Source: Dipylidium caninum (Eukaryota; Platyhelminthes; Cestoda; Cyclophyllidea; Dipylidiidae). Taken from it: 64,000 nucleotides of DNA. The notes under the pieces are model-generated. The model worked only from the letters and a program-made list of their open reading frames with translations, was not told the origin of the DNA and did no database searches. Position 1 is the stretch's first letter, and each line of letters starts with the position of its first letter. The translations under genes and the position numbers were made by a program. Below are positions 48,461 to 61,907 of this stretch, in pieces. The stretch lies in contig QEYB01000713.1 in NCBI GenBank assembly GCA_017562135.1, positions 124,001 to 188,000 on the forward strand, in the 5' to 3' direction.

Positions 48461-51400
48461 CTTAGGGCTTAGGCGGCGACGGCGGTGAATCACTGCGTTG
48501 CCAGCCCGCTGCGCCGTGGCTAATCCGCCTGCTCCAAATTCCTGCGAGCTCGTGAGATACCCGCTTCAGGTGGGCGCTTAAATCGTCGGATATTGTAGTT
48601 GCCAACCTCATAAATCACAAAATACTCTAGTGGGCATTTTCGTCCATCTAGACGGCTGTGAAAGCTAAATTTAACGAAAGATTCGATGCTAACCATCTTG
48701 AACAAACGACAAGGCAGTTTCTTATTGCGACTAAATCCCCAATTTTTCTCCATTCCACTGTCGGCACTTGTAACGGTGCTCATTTCCTCTAAGTGAATAG
48801 CCTCATTTATAGGGATTTACATGACAATCCCTAGAGAAAGGTAACATGATGTCTGCGAGGTGTAGCTGAGACAAGAGAGAGCCTTTTCACTCACCCATCT
48901 CACGTCTGACCCCTCCTCTGTCATCAGTTGAATCACCATTAGGCACTTAACATCTCCTCCCCGTTAGGAATAGGGTCGCTGGTGCTTCCACACGCGGAAA
49001 GGTGTTTCAGCGCCTGTCACACTTCCTCGCATGCCGGAATACTTAGTTTAGCGGAGCGAAACTGAACAGCTTAAGTGAGGGTCCCGGATGAAGTTCATTC
49101 CAATGTTTTCCATGAAACGGAGACGAAGTACACTGAGGAGCGCCCGAAGAGAAGTTAGTTGGGATTTAAAAGATCTTGAAGGGGCGACAGGAGAATATTA
49201 CCGCCTCAAAAAATGCTTTTAGCCCTTCAAACGTGGCCGAAACTGGCATTATATTCGAAAACACTACACTCTTTGTACTGGGCGAAGTTCCATAACTACA
49301 TAGGCCTTTCAAGACGGCTAATCTACGTTGTTCTTAAGTGCTGTTTACAACTGCCTTGTTGCAATAACACGGATTCAAATCTGCCGTGTTTTAGATAACC
49401 GCAATGACCTTGTGGGCGAGTCTTCCATCAAGTTTGGCGCGATTCGAGAATTATGAGGGCTGTTGACCATCAGCCACTGCGCTTACAAGCCAGCGCGTCT
49501 CTTGAGGAGGAATGTCTTCCTTTCCGCCTCATCCTTTCCTCCTCTGCATCATCACTCTGCCTCAGGGAGTCGCCATTTGAAGAGCGCATCTCCTCCTCCT
49601 CCTCCTCACACTTTCTAACTGGTTCCGAAGCGACAAGAACTCTTTCGCAACCGAGTCACCTGGGGAATGGCACGTCCAGCTGGGTCGTGAGCCCCACCCC
49701 TCCCCTTGGAAGAGAAGATGTGATTTAACATTTAAAAATGGGAGCCTTCTAGTCAACACTTGGAGGGCGATTTGTCACAATTAGGCTGCACGGTTGGGAA
49801 GAACTTCCTCCTCTTTCCCGTGGACATTCAATCAAATTGCTTTCGGACAAACGAGCTCTCTTAAAAAACGCCTTGCGCCTTTTGCTTACCCTCGTTTCCC
49901 CTCGGCCACACCTAATTATAATTGCCTTTGAGCTTAAACAACTTCCCTGGTTTATCCTCAAAATAAGCTTCTGTCTCGGACCATTCTTATTAACCTTTCC
50001 GCAAGGGGAAATTACATTCTTTGATAAATTACCCCTTTCGTTGGTGTCTAGGCCTTTTGGTCTCAATTCCAAAGTCATTTCCCCCAAAACCGAGACAACT
50101 AACCAAACACGCATTCGTCGTATTAGCAGGCAGCCATCGGTTACTTCAAGAGGAAAACGTTTTTTTCGGGGCCCGGAGCCCAGCCTGCTTGAGTGAGGGG
50201 AAATTGCGGCCCCCTATCATCCGACGATCATTCTCTCCCATTTTTATGGAGACGACCGGCCGGACTGCGTCCCAGCGGACGTTAGACGGGAGAAACAGGA
50301 GGCAGTGTGGAGAGGCGACCGAGGAAATTAAACTAACACCGCAGCGATTCATTGCCAAGAGTAATTAGAGGTACCCTCGTGGACTAGTTCAGGGGCCCCC
50401 AGAGCGGGACTGGTCTTCCGGCATTTCGAAGGCGCGTCTTGGGAACCGACAGCCGCTGTCATCAATAATGCCGTTTCCCCACCCCCCAGACACGAAGTCG
50501 GGCTTTGCTCATTCACACAGCCATTGAAAAGTCGATCTATCAAACTCCTCCTCCCCCCCACTTCTCCTTCTCCCTTGCCTTCCCTTGCGCCCCCCCCACT
50601 CCTCCTTCGCCATCGCCCGCCCCGCCCCCCCCCAGCCCGCTGGCTCGGGCCCCCACTATTGCTGTTCGGGCTGTTAGCAATATTAAATCAATCATTAGAA
50701 GGCAGATGGCTTGGAATTTGGGGAACTTCGAACGTGGTCTCAGACATAAACACGAGTGGATGATGTATGGTGATCACGAGTGAAGGTGACCTTGAGGGAA
50801 TGACAATTTTCGACTTGGAGAGACTCCACATATTCCCCGAGGAGGGCGAGACTTGCGGTATGGTGAACTCGCCAACTACGTCGACGTCAAGGTTTAGCAG
50901 TCATTCAAGTCGACGCGGTCCACCCTGAGGGTCATGAGGGAAGTCGACTAGAAGGGGGGTGTAGAATCAGCAGCTAATCTCAAGACCGCATTTCCTCGAT
51001 TCTCGAGGACTCAACAGATCGTGGCAACTAAAGAGTTCATCTTTGTGGGTTGTAGACCGAGTAGGAGGTGACGAGGCTCTTTACCAAAGAGACAGGGGTT
51101 GAAACCTCAGTCGTTAAGATGTTCCAAGGAGTATAATTGGAATCTGGTGAACCTTGAGACGCGATTAGGATCACACGAGGGCTTTATTACCACCTCCGCT
51201 TGATTTCGTGCTTCAGGACCCATCTGACGTGGGTGTGAAGGCGAAAGGACGCAAATTGCATGGGCGCCAAGAGATGTGAATCTCGCCTGACCCGATACCC
51301 GATACGTACTTATGAATGCCCCACATGCACTCATCCGCATGATTATTTGTTTCTTTGATCTGATGCCGCAAAAAGACAAAAAGTGCGCTCGTCTCCCATT

Positions 51401-54089
51401 GGTCGAAAATATTTGCATTTTAAACGGTCGGTCACTTTCGGAGGAGAAGGCCATTTAACGCTCGTCGAGTTGTTATCTTCATTACTGCCTCTTCCTCAGG
51501 GACGAGGAAACTCGAAAGAATCCACCTGCCTTTCGAGTAGACTCATCAGTAGACGATAAAAGCTTATACACACTCATAACAAACGACTATGTGATGTGGT
51601 CCGCTCAAACTCCGAGTGATTCACTAAGGCCTGACAACCTGCAGAGTGACAATTAAGGCGAAAGCATGCTGGGTAATCAGAGATGAGGAAAGTGGATAAA
51701 AAGGTATCAAAAAATACCCTAAAATGACACAAAGAACTTTTTTACTGTGCGAATTTTCCCAGCCAATCAGCTAACTCGCCTGTTTCTATTTTTACCTCGC
51801 AATTGCTGCGCAGAGCGCACATCGTGCAAGGGCTGTTGATAAGCACCTTTCAGTGGACGCTCATGAAGGTGGTCGGTGGATGTGGTGGCCGGAGACAGAC
51901 GCTCATTCACCTGCGAGAATTCATGTGTCCCATTTGCACGTGTCACCACCGCCATCATCTTCATCGTCATCGACATCATCTAATCAGTGGCAGGGTGGTT
52001 TCCCCAGAGAAATCGCTTCAGTGGTCACTAAAATCCCCTCCCTTCGCCTCCAAACCTCGCCCTGTGTCCTCCAACACGTCGTACTGTCGGGGAGGCGGCG
52101 CTAAACCCCAGAGCCATCGACGGGGTGACGTTGACGGGGGCGATTTGATCCCAGCTTACTGCTTCTTACGCGCCGACTTCACCGCCTCACTGAACAACAC
52201 GTCGATTTGCGGATTTTGACGTGGTAATGCACAGTCCAGTCGGTCCAGTCCAGCCAGTCCAGCTGTAAAAACAGGTGAAGCACGAAAATCGGCGCCTTCT
52301 CACGGGCGTCGCATTGACCGTGCGAGAAGTTATTCAGGCATGCTGAAAATGCGTCCATTCACGCAATCACAGTTTCCCCCAACACACAGAGGCTTCCCAC
52401 TGCCACTGTTGGACGGTGAGGGGGTTCTCCGCACCCACCCTCCCACTGTCTCGCCCCGGTTGCCGCCAGGACAAGCAGGAGGAGGCGGCCTCCTTGAGGC
52501 GGACGACAGGCCGTTTGTGCGGACAAACTCGACAAGATTCGTGGCACCTTGAGGAGATTCGTCTCTTTCGTGCGTGACGAATTAGGGTGGAGGAGGAAGG
52601 GGAATGGGGGGAGAAGTAATGCGATGCTGTATGCTGGTCTTTCTCCTCTTTCTTTCCCCCATTCTCTCGATGATTGAATCAAGGAGAGAGAGAGAAAGAG
52701 AACAGTCTAATGAAAAAGGCGGTTCCACAGTCCACAGTATCCCTTCCATCTGCTTTTGCCCTTCAACCAGCTTCCAGGCCTCATTTGGCCACTTGATCAG
52801 GGCATCACAAAACGCTTCTGATACGTAGCATGGCTGCCTTATCCCCTCCCCCCTCCCCTTCCTTCTCTGTAATGCCCGATCAGTGTTACATTACTCCAAT
52901 CTCCACCTCCGTACTCACACGGTTATCCATTTCCCAGTCCTAATACCAATGAAGAGGCTGTTGACACGTGATTTGTGCGATTGAACGCTGAAAACCAATT
53001 AATTTCGGTTCCCTGGAAGACACCGTCTTGGGGACCGAGAGCTCGGCACTCTCCCGCCAATCCCGCCTGCTCATGAACATTCAAAGGACACGTTAGCCAC
53101 CGCTGATCAGACTTCTATCCCGTTGTACTTCTCCTCCTCCTCCACCTCCTCCGCTGTTACCATCGCAACACTTGAGCCAACCTCCCGCTCCCTCCGCCTC
53201 CCCTTTGATTCCATTAAGGGAGACCACAGTGTGAGGTTCCTGCGGTGGGGGGAAGTCATCCTGCGTTAGTAGCCGACATGGCCTAATTGTGGTGATGATG
53301 ACGATGATGTGCGTGAAGGCGCCCGGATTCGAGCCTGGTTCCCCCCCCCCGACTCCTCCCCTGCCCATATTCGTCTTTCTCCCTTCCGCGTTAAGTCAAC
53401 CCTACCATTGCGTCTGCTACACCGAGGGGATCGCACAGCGGCGATGGTGATTGCTGCCCTCCGTTTCGACACATGTTGCCTCGAAAAATCCTCCAGCCTA
53501 ATGAGGAGAAGGGTGTTTTCCCACTGCCGTTGACCCGCATCCCTCAATTTCATCCCAACGTCTCTTATTCGTCATAGTTCCCTCGAACTCATTCTTATTA
53601 AATCAGGCATAGTCTGACGTAGAAGTGGCTTTTTTCGAGTTATTTGAACGGTAGGCTTAACTAATGTCCACTTCCCTGGCACTGGTGGCCCAGTTTCTGC
53701 CTACGCGTCTGTAACAGGGCCACTGGTAGACCGGCAGAGGGGCTTTCGGTCCACCGGCCGAAGCCTATTGAGGTCGTCATCATAGCCCCGGGCGCTTCCC
53801 CATGCACACTAGAGCGTCGAGGTGCCACACTTCTCTCCAACTGAACTGTTCCCTCCCAATAAGACAGCTTCGCTTACACCCTTTTGCAGGGGACAGAAAC
53901 CAGGCCCAGGTGAAGCATCCCGAGATGGAGACTCGTTCCCGCCGGTGTGGTGAGTTTGAGGCGGTCTGACGGATGCCACAAGGCTTAATCCAGCTCTCTT
54001 CGCCCCGCCGCCCCGTCCGGTCGGCAAGCAAAGTCTCCAACTTGCGTACTGGATTTGCAGACGTACATGCCTATTCCCCACACCGTCAT

Positions 54090-54260
54090 AAATCAGTTAA
54101 TTAGCGAGACAAGACGAGGAAGCGGTAATTAATTAGTGCATCTGATGGCGGTGTTGGCTGTGCCGCCCACTTCCGTCGCTTATCCCCCTTCCCAAATCAA
54201 TCAGCCAGCCTGGCAACGCGGTGTTAATTAGGGAAGGCATGACCTTTGTCAACACTCCGC
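54090..54260. promoter_or_regulatory. Homeodomain-site cluster, enhancer candidate
   Basis: Within 170 bases: TTAATTA at 54097, TAATTAATTA at 54126, a PBX/HOX-like ATCAATCA at 54196, TTAATTAG at 54224 and TGACCTTTG (nuclear-receptor half-site) at 54240. The surrounding DNA is GC-rich, so these AT cores stand out. Confidence 0.35.
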
Positions 54261-54266
54261 TTGGCC

Positions 54267-54282
54267 TCTCTCTCTCTCTCGA
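54267..54282. repeat. (CT)n microsatellite
   Basis: About eight CT units lie next to the homeodomain-site cluster. Confidence 0.7.
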
Positions 54283-55225
54283 AGGTTGCCGGCTCGAGAT
54301 TGACGCCACTGCCGCCAGGTTGCACTAATCCTCAGGGCTGCGGTCACCCGCTGTCGAGGCCTCCGCTCTGAGACCAAGTCGGTGCTGTCGCGGCCTTGGA
54401 AACTGTCTGACCGTGCCAAGGCAAAAAGCCTTGCTACATTCAGTTCGTCTTTCCTTTTGTTCTTAATGCCACGATTGGGCTTGAGAGGAGTTGAAACTAT
54501 CAGGAATTTCACCACCGGGAAGAGAATGTCAACATGTCCTACCAAATCCGTGGCCTTCAACATGCCTGGAAACACGCCGCGGTTTCCAGCCTGGCGAGGC
54601 TGATGCTAGTCGAAGTCCCCATTTACTTGGTCACCGAGGCCCTCGTGTTCGGGAGGAAGGCGGCTTGGCTCCGGGCTTTGGTCCGCGACCTGACTTCCCC
54701 ATGACCCTGCCGCCCCGCGGTCACCACTTCAGATCATAAGGCTTTCGTGTTCCGGCCTTGAAACACCCTTACACGTGACTGTAACACACTTAAAAAGAGA
54801 TTTGAATATTAACTTCCACCGTTCAAGTTGTCTAACTTGGAAAAATTGTCTCCCCGTGTTACGAACGTTCCGATTTAGTGCCAAACACAGACACACACAC
54901 CCCGGTCATTTCCCTTCCCAACACTTTTTAGTAAAGCAAATCGCTTCCAAAAAATTATTACGAGGCAGGTACTCTCAGTGAGGAATTGCTTAAACTCCTG
55001 CCAACGTGATTGGACAGAAGCCCTTCGACCCGCGCCTTCTTCTATTGGCGTTTACTTTTCTTCAGGCGTTCCAAGCTTCCACCTGTCAAATGACGCCTTC
55101 AGGGCTTCCCTGAGCATTACAGCGACAAGCCACTCAGGTTCTGGTGAAAACGGTGCTACGGAGGGTCGTCTGGCAGAGGAGACAAGTTGACGAATCGACC
55201 GCATGACCTAGGCAACGCAAGCAGC

Positions 55226-55239
55226 GTTGCCTTGGCAAC
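55226..55239. promoter_or_regulatory. RFX X-box motif
   Basis: GTTGCCTTGGCAAC matches the imperfect palindromic RFX X-box (GTTGCC-N2-GGCAAC). RFX factors control ciliary genes in animals. A looser match, GTCACTATGGTTAC, lies at 59956-59969. Confidence 0.45.
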
Positions 55240-56566
55240 CCCTCCCATGTTATTTTACACCCCATTCGGATATGATGACCAAGTTTTGCCCCACGGCAGG
55301 AGGGAAACATTGAAAACCTCAGGGTAAGGCTGTTAGCTTGTTAAACCACCACAATTTATCCACGGACTCGCACCTGAGTAGGGAGTATTTGAGCACGGAG
55401 GCCCATCGTCTGACCGCTTCTCCCGAAAACGTCCAGACAGTCGGTTGACACCAACGTGGAGGTGTAAATGTCGTGTTAACCAGTGAAGTGTGATAACATT
55501 TATGGCCGTAATGCGTGCTTATGGCTCAGTCGTAAAATCTGCGCTATCCTCACACAAAGGGGAGCTCGCAATTGACATGCAACAGTCATAAAAAAGCGTT
55601 CCACGAGTGGTTAAAAAGCCTCTTTTCATACGAGGGCTTCTCGCAGACCCCACCAATTCAGGGGGGTCAAGGGGCATTCTCTCCCCCATAACTCCGAAAA
55701 GGACACAAATTGATATTTTGGCAATTGTTGAAGGTTTACTTTGCCCCCAGAGGCAGCAACTTCTCTAGGGAGAAGCGATTGAGTTCGAAGGCGCGCTATT
55801 CCCCCGCATTCTCCTCCATTGCGAGTTGGTAGGTCGGTCCACGTATGCGTCCTACCGCGGACATGTTTTGCGTGCTCAGAAGGCACAGGATCCGTCTTCT
55901 TTCAACGAGGGTGGAGAATTGGCGACAACTCTGCCATCGACACCTCCACTGCTCGGGCGGGAGGCGCTGCTGCCTCCTGACTCCACCATCGCACCAGACG
56001 AGGACCGGTGGGAAGATTTGTGATGGAGAACGCAGTCTCGTCCACCTCGCGCCAGCTTTAGCCCTCCCTCCACCAGCATCTGGTCAACTGCCCAAGTTCA
56101 GATCGGCTCCCCGATTATTTGTGCATGTGTGTGTATATGTGAGGCTGCGGGTGCGAGTTATTTTTAGCCCATATTACCTTCCCCGAGCATTAAATCACGC
56201 TTGATGTGAAGACAACCGATGGTGTGTGCATTTCTACGCACTCGGAGAAAAGTAGCATTTGGGGCAGAGAGGAGGTTAACCTTCTGGTCCGTTCCTTTTC
56301 CCCACACTGTGGTTCTGCGGTGGGTCTATTTTATGGACTATGGAAAGGAGATAGAGAGAGAGAGCGGCTCCGGAGCTCCACTGTCCGAGGAGCTTATAAT
56401 AGAACTACTTTCGACGGTACTACGATAAACACCCTGTCTTGTGTCAGGTCACATCTCCAGAATGGGTTAACAGGCTATACGTGTAGTCAAGTTCCCCCTC
56501 GAAAGAGCCAAAATCACGACTTACCATTGACAGTCCTGCATTGGAAAAACCAACATGCTCGCGAGT

Positions 56567-56588
56567 GCCGCCGCCGCCGCCGCCGCCG
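56567..56588. repeat. (GCC)n trinucleotide repeat
   Basis: Seven GCC/CCG units in GC-rich DNA. No supported coding frame. Confidence 0.7.
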
Positions 56589-57954
56589 TCTCCAAAGTGT
56601 TAGAAGAGGTCTGGAAATTTCAGTGGCTGAATGTTAGCTATTAAGTCGGAAAGGCGCTGGACACGTGGGAGAAGAAGAGGAATCGTAATTTCACCCTAAC
56701 TGTACGATTAGAGAAGCTAAGTGTTCGGCTGCATGTTTCCCGCCAGAATGAATAATATGGGAGGGAGGGGGGTGAGACGGGGGCCGTTAAGGGGGTGGTG
56801 GGGGCGGGAGGAAGGGGGTGAAGACCTCGCCATTATCATCTTCATCATGGTGGCCAGGCCCAAACCCCCCTCCATCGTAACCATCGCGACTGCCATCTGC
56901 CTGGTCTATTTACATCTTTCCTGCCCAACAGCCCCATCCCATCCCACCCCACCCCCACCCCGCCCTCATCCCCTCCCCACCAACCCACTCACCTTTCACT
57001 GCGACCATTGTGTGACGCTCGCGCGTCTTTGACACCCCGCAGATTGGCTGATAGCTCGCCTTAATTGAATGGTTTTTGGATATCACAACACGCCCAAGGG
57101 GGAGAGAGCAACGCTGGTTACAATCACCATGGTGGTGGCGTTACAGTCCCCCCGCCCTGCCCCCCCCCTCGTCGAGGATATTCTGAAGACTCTTTTTTGG
57201 TTTTGTACTGTACCAAAGCAATCACGAGAGCGCACTTTTTCCTTTCCTCTGGAACAGTCCTGTGGACAGCGGTGCACGCGGAATAACAAATTACCTTAAA
57301 TCACCCACCACACGATTTGCCCTAATGAATTCAGCCTTGGTGCGTCGTTCACCCTATGCGCTGATGTGCATTTCGAGGATTTTGAAATAACCTCTCAACC
57401 GCACCACATGTGATTTGCTCGAGGCCCGATTCTTCCGCATGTGGATGGAAATACACGAAAATTTACTGTTGTTCTACTATTACAATCTGGTAAAACAATG
57501 TCGGTGAAGGCAGTGGGTAGAATCCATCGCATAGAGGGGAGGATGAGGTTAATGGGAAGCCTCTTCTGTTTGATATGCAAGGACATCCCTTGACTATCTC
57601 CTTTTAGTCATTTTTATTCTGCCCTTACCTGCTCATTTAGGCAGAACATCGGTACTAGACGAGTCTGCGCGGTTGGAATTCTGGGCTGATGTTGGGCTAC
57701 CAGACACAAACAACAACTGAAAACGATCCTTGTGAATAGAGGAGCGACCGGAGGATTTACTAGACGATCGTGTGGATGCTCCCATATTAATTAAAATTGA
57801 TGATTAGGCGAGTGAGAATGGAGACAGGAAGCGGTGAATTGTTGCTCCCACTCCATAAAAGCACCTTCATGTACTGGAAATTCGGCCAAGGTCTTGCAAA
57901 TTGGTCCCCTTTCCTGTACGCGCAATCCCTTTCAACAGCCTTCCTCACCCCATC

Positions 57955-58260
57955 CCCAACCGCATCCCCGCCCGGCCCCGCCCCTCCCCGCCCCGCCCCG
58001 CCCACCCGGTCTCGTCCCTTCCCGTCCGGCCCGTCCGTCTCGCCCCGCCTCTCGGTCGTTCTGCGCACTGGCGCAAGCCGGTAAGGCCGCTCCAGCTTCA
58101 CCCCTGCCTCCCTCTCGCCTCGGCCTCGCCCGCACCGGCGCGAAATAAAAAACGCGCAGCCGTTACCATGGCTACCAAGCGGACGGTGATCGATACTCAC
58201 ACACACGCTTGCGCCTCTCGCGCGAACGCACGGCTGTATGCGCCGGATGAGATGCAGGCC
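57955..58260 (+). promoter_or_regulatory. GC-box cluster with strong-context ATG
   Basis: At least four CCCCGCCC-type GC boxes (Sp1/KLF sites) lie at 57966-58006 in a CpG-dense tract. They are followed 160 bases later by GTTACCATGGC, an ideal initiation context, at 58168. The open frame starts MATKRTVIDTHTHAC and runs into a pyrimidine tract. This could be a promoter with a first coding exon, but no family was recognised and no clear donor was found. Confidence 0.25.
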
Positions 58261-58317
58261 GAGCGAAATTGTAGGCTTCCCTTCTCTTCACTTACCATCT
58301 CTTTCCTTTTCCTTGCC

Positions 58318-58326
58318 CTCCTCCTC

Positions 58327-58357
<31 letters not shown>

Positions 58358-58358
58358 T
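58318..58358. repeat. (CTC)n tract
   Basis: About eleven CTC units followed by poly-C. It encodes a spurious poly-Leu or poly-Ser depending on frame. Confidence 0.8.
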
Positions 58359-59551
58359 GGGTCCTGCGATACCGCGTCTCGCAGGCTAGTCGGTTGAGCT
58401 AGTCTCGCCCTTTTGAGAAGTAAACGATCACTCATTGAACCTCGCCTTTGCCTCGAATTAGGCTACAGTGTTTAGTCGAAGAATGTGGGGAAATGTGATC
58501 ACTGAATTTCGGTACATGGAATAAATTAGTTTCAAATCACTAAAAGGGAAGGTGCGACGCGGGTGCCGGTGTGGTGATGCGAGGACTCCACCTTGGTGCA
58601 ATTGTCATTTGCACTCCAATTACCTTCTAGTTGTGGTACAAGTGCGGACCAGGCCCGCGAACGCAAATGACACCATCGCCACCACCGCCACCACCACTCA
58701 GCTCCACCTCCATGTAACATTTCACTTGCACTGGGCATTCTCACGTCTGTCAGTAATGCCTGCGAGGTGGGATGCAATCGCACAAAGGCCATCTAAAGAG
58801 CCCATTCAAGGGAGTCCGCAGTTTTAATGGGCTCCTGAGTGATCATAGCCTGATTGCACAGGCTACCAACAGCGGACACGTCCTCGTCGATGGCTCTAAG
58901 GTCGATTGCGCCTCGTGCATCAAGTGAATTTAAGGTAGGAGGCCTTCACAGCGCTTTCACGGCGCTACAAGTCACTACACCGGGCCTACTTTTAATCTAA
59001 CTTGGAAGTGCCTTTCCTTCAGCCCCCTAGCGAAGGAAGGCGAGATGGAGGGAAAAAATTAGCTCGTAGGGATAATTTTTAAATGTGGGTGGTGTGACTA
59101 AAATTCCACGTAAACATCCGGTCGTTTTAATACGCAATTCACCTCATCATGTGTGATCGGGACACGAGCTGTAATTCAGGGTTTGCACATTAAAGTGGTA
59201 AACAGTTGTTTAATGAGCAGCCTTGCGGTCTCCAACCCGACTCGCGCCCCATCGTTGGCCACTTATGCGGGACCGATGACTGTCGGTCGCCGCAATCTCC
59301 GTTGCTCCTCTGCGCAGCTGCAGCCATTCTTACTGGGGTGTATGTCGTCCTGAGAGAGAATGCCTCCCACGCTGACAGGAAACGCCCGGAGTTCTTTATG
59401 CGGCTTTAAATTACTCCAGGGGATTTAAATTCCCCCATAGCCATTATCCACCGGCTGGTGTGGTCGACGAGAGAGCGGACATTGATGGTGGAGTTGTTGC
59501 TGAAGCGTACATTCAGGCCAGGATGGCCATTCGTGCTCGAGGAAGGCGAGG

Positions 59552-59573
59552 CGGACAGACGGACGGACGGACG
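59552..59573. repeat. (GGAC)n microsatellite
   Basis: Short run of GGAC with one variant unit (GGACAGAC). Confidence 0.75.
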
Positions 59574-61083
59574 GCGGGGGGATAGCAGAAGCCCAAGGTA
59601 CCGAAAACTCGTGCTGGAGGACACACACTTGAGGCAACTCTCATCCTGCCTAAATAGAATTTATGTACAAAGTAGGGGCATTCGAAATGACGATGACTGC
59701 ACCAATCACGGGGAGTGGAGTTTAAAATCGTTCCAAATTACCCTCCGCATTCCTCATTGAATGGCCATTAGGTGGTTCAAGCGTAGCTTTCAGTGATGAT
59801 CGCATCGACGAGACAAGTACGTCCACTTCGCTGTAATTTAAAGGCCTTTACAACGCTGTCGTAAAGTGATGTGATAGGGGAGTCGCATCCACTTGACCAT
59901 CCTCGTAACACGCGCAAGCCTGGGGGCGAACATTGCACATAAAACTAGTTGTCAAGTCACTATGGTTACCAAAATGTCTACTTCGACGACGTGCTCCTCG
60001 TCAGTCTCCCACGTTCCTTACCCCGGGCTGAGCCGCCAGGCCTCCAAACGGACGTCGTGGCGACTTTGCCCGAGATGCCGAAATGGAGGGACGCCTTTTG
60101 GGGTGTACTTTTTTCGACATTTAAAAAAGTGCCCGTTTAGGGAGAATTCGGCCAATGAGGAAGGGGCATTCGAGCCTCACTAGGGCGTGAAAGAGCCAAA
60201 TTGCCAACGGAAGCGAAACAAGCACCGCCTGTCGTCCACCTTAGAGACCTTCGATATCGTGCTGCAGAGAACGTCACCTCATCATTCTGCGTGGTTGTAG
60301 AGTCGGTTTCACTTGAAAAGAGACTCCTGTCCTGTCAGATTCCACTGATGGCCGTTAAAATGATGCCCCCTTAACAGTGGAGTCCTGATTAATTCACCTC
60401 AAAGAGGCGTTTCAACGGTGCCAAAAAGGGAGGTGATGAGACGCCTGTGAGGATATTAGGTTAAGGAGAAACACGTTTACTTAAACCTCGAGTCAGACTA
60501 AACAAGAGAAGTTTTCTCTTCACAAGTCAGAGGCAATTGAAATGATCACGGAAACACCACCGGAAAGATCGTTACAATTAGGCAGTCTTCGGTTGTTTAC
60601 GGGAATTGTAATTACAGCGCAACAACCGTTGGCAAAACAATCGTTTCAACCACTCATCTGCTTCTGGTACACTTTTCGTTTGAACTCGAGCGGTGAGGAG
60701 AGAAACCTCGCCGTGGGAAGTCACCATATCGCTTTGTCTCGGTGGCTGTTCGCCCACTTTCGTGGGACTCAAAGCCCCAGTGCGGTGTTGCGTTCTCCTC
60801 TTTCTCGTACGAGACGACAGGTCAAAATGGCTTTACTTTAAATCGCCTCGGCAGGTGTCATGAGGAGCCTCACACGGAAAGGTTTATAAATGCCAAGTTT
60901 ACTTCATTTTGTTTTACGGGAAGCCAGACGAGAGCCTCGATGGCTGCTCACCCTCTCAGTCAACATCTTGGCAAAAGTCGACATAGTTGTAGACTAAAGC
61001 AAACGTTCACTTTCGCGGGACTCAAGTCCCAGCATCATCACAACCACGGTGTACGACAAGATGACGTCCTGTCCTTCTCCCGG

Positions 61084-61199
61084 CCCCCTCCCCCTCCCCC
61101 TCCCTCTCCTCCTCCCCCTCCCTCTCCCCCTCCCCTTTCCCTTCCCCTTCCCTTCCCCTTCCCCTTCCCCTCCTCTCCCTTCTCTCTCTCCTCCTCCCC
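61084..61199. repeat. 116-base pure polypyrimidine tract
   Basis: Every base from 61084 to 61199 on the plus strand is C or T, mostly CCCCTC and CCCTTC units. Such tracts can form triplex (H-DNA) and stall polymerases. They also explain the long artificial open frames over this place. Confidence 0.9.
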
Positions 61200-61214
61200 A
61201 GCCCGCAATCCAGC

Positions 61215-61270
61215 GTCCACTGTCCACCGTCCACCATCCACCATCCACCATCCGCCATCTACCATCCAAC
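61215..61270. repeat. 7-base minisatellite, eight units
   Basis: Eight consecutive heptamers of consensus (A/G)TCCACC lie directly after the polypyrimidine tract, with point variation in the outer units. Seven is not a multiple of three, so the tract is unlikely to be coding. Confidence 0.85.
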
Positions 61271-61389
61271 ATGCTTCCACTCCTACTCTGCTCTCCACTG
61301 ACCTCGTCCACGTCTGCAGTGCTTCCAGTCTCTCAACTCACCACTCTCACCTCAGTCGTCCATCCTCCTCCTTCCCCCCAACAAACACA

Positions 61390-61413
61390 AACACACATAC
61401 ACACACACACACA
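61390..61413. repeat. (AC)n microsatellite
   Basis: ACACAC run with one interruption, close to the minisatellite. Confidence 0.7.
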
Positions 61414-61611
61414 CCCCCACCGTCTGACAGAACGCCGTTGAGGTGTTTGGAGGAGCAGCGCTACTGCACCTGGTGCCTGTGACACCGCCGCCACCATCAG
61501 CGTCGCCACCATCCCCGTCGCCACCATCGCCATCATCGCGTTTCATGATTGCTTAATGACTCATCTGTGGAGTGTGGTGTGCAACCATCACCTTCCACGA
61601 CAACACGTTGT

Positions 61612-61701
61612 GCTTTCTTCTCTTTCCTCTTCCTCTTCTTCGTCCGCCTCCTCCTCCTCCCCTCCTCCTCCTCCTCCTCCTCTTCCTCTTCCTCCTCTTC
61701 C
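61612..61701. repeat. CTC/CTT-rich tract
   Basis: About 90 bases, nearly all C or T, in CTC and CTT units. It gives false poly-Ser, poly-Leu and poly-Glu frames. Confidence 0.8.
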
Positions 61702-61907
61702 GACGAAGCAGGGGACACAATGTGTGTCCGTTGAAGACACCTTGGGCGGATGAGGAAACATCGCACCTCTCAACGAGATGTAATTCTGACTCGGAGAAGT
61801 GGTGCCCTCGTGGTTGTCGTCTCCTCCGTGGTTGCGGTGAGAGGGGACGCCCTCGCCTCTTCTCGAGTCAGCGTTCTGCTGAAGTGTGTGTTTGTGTGTG
61901 TATGGGT

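Noticed and set aside
53322..53345. tRNA T-arm-like GGCTCGAATCCGGGC on the minus strand
   Set aside because: No acceptor stem, D-arm or anticodon arm can be placed upstream.
59893..60183. Zinc-finger-like CPRC...H...C pattern in a plus-strand frame
   Set aside because: Only one partial set of ligands, no linker or repeat, and no splice-supported exon.
60742..61482. 246-residue plus-strand open frame
   Set aside because: It spans the polypyrimidine tract and the 7-base minisatellite. Open frames exist on several frames of both strands, a composition effect.
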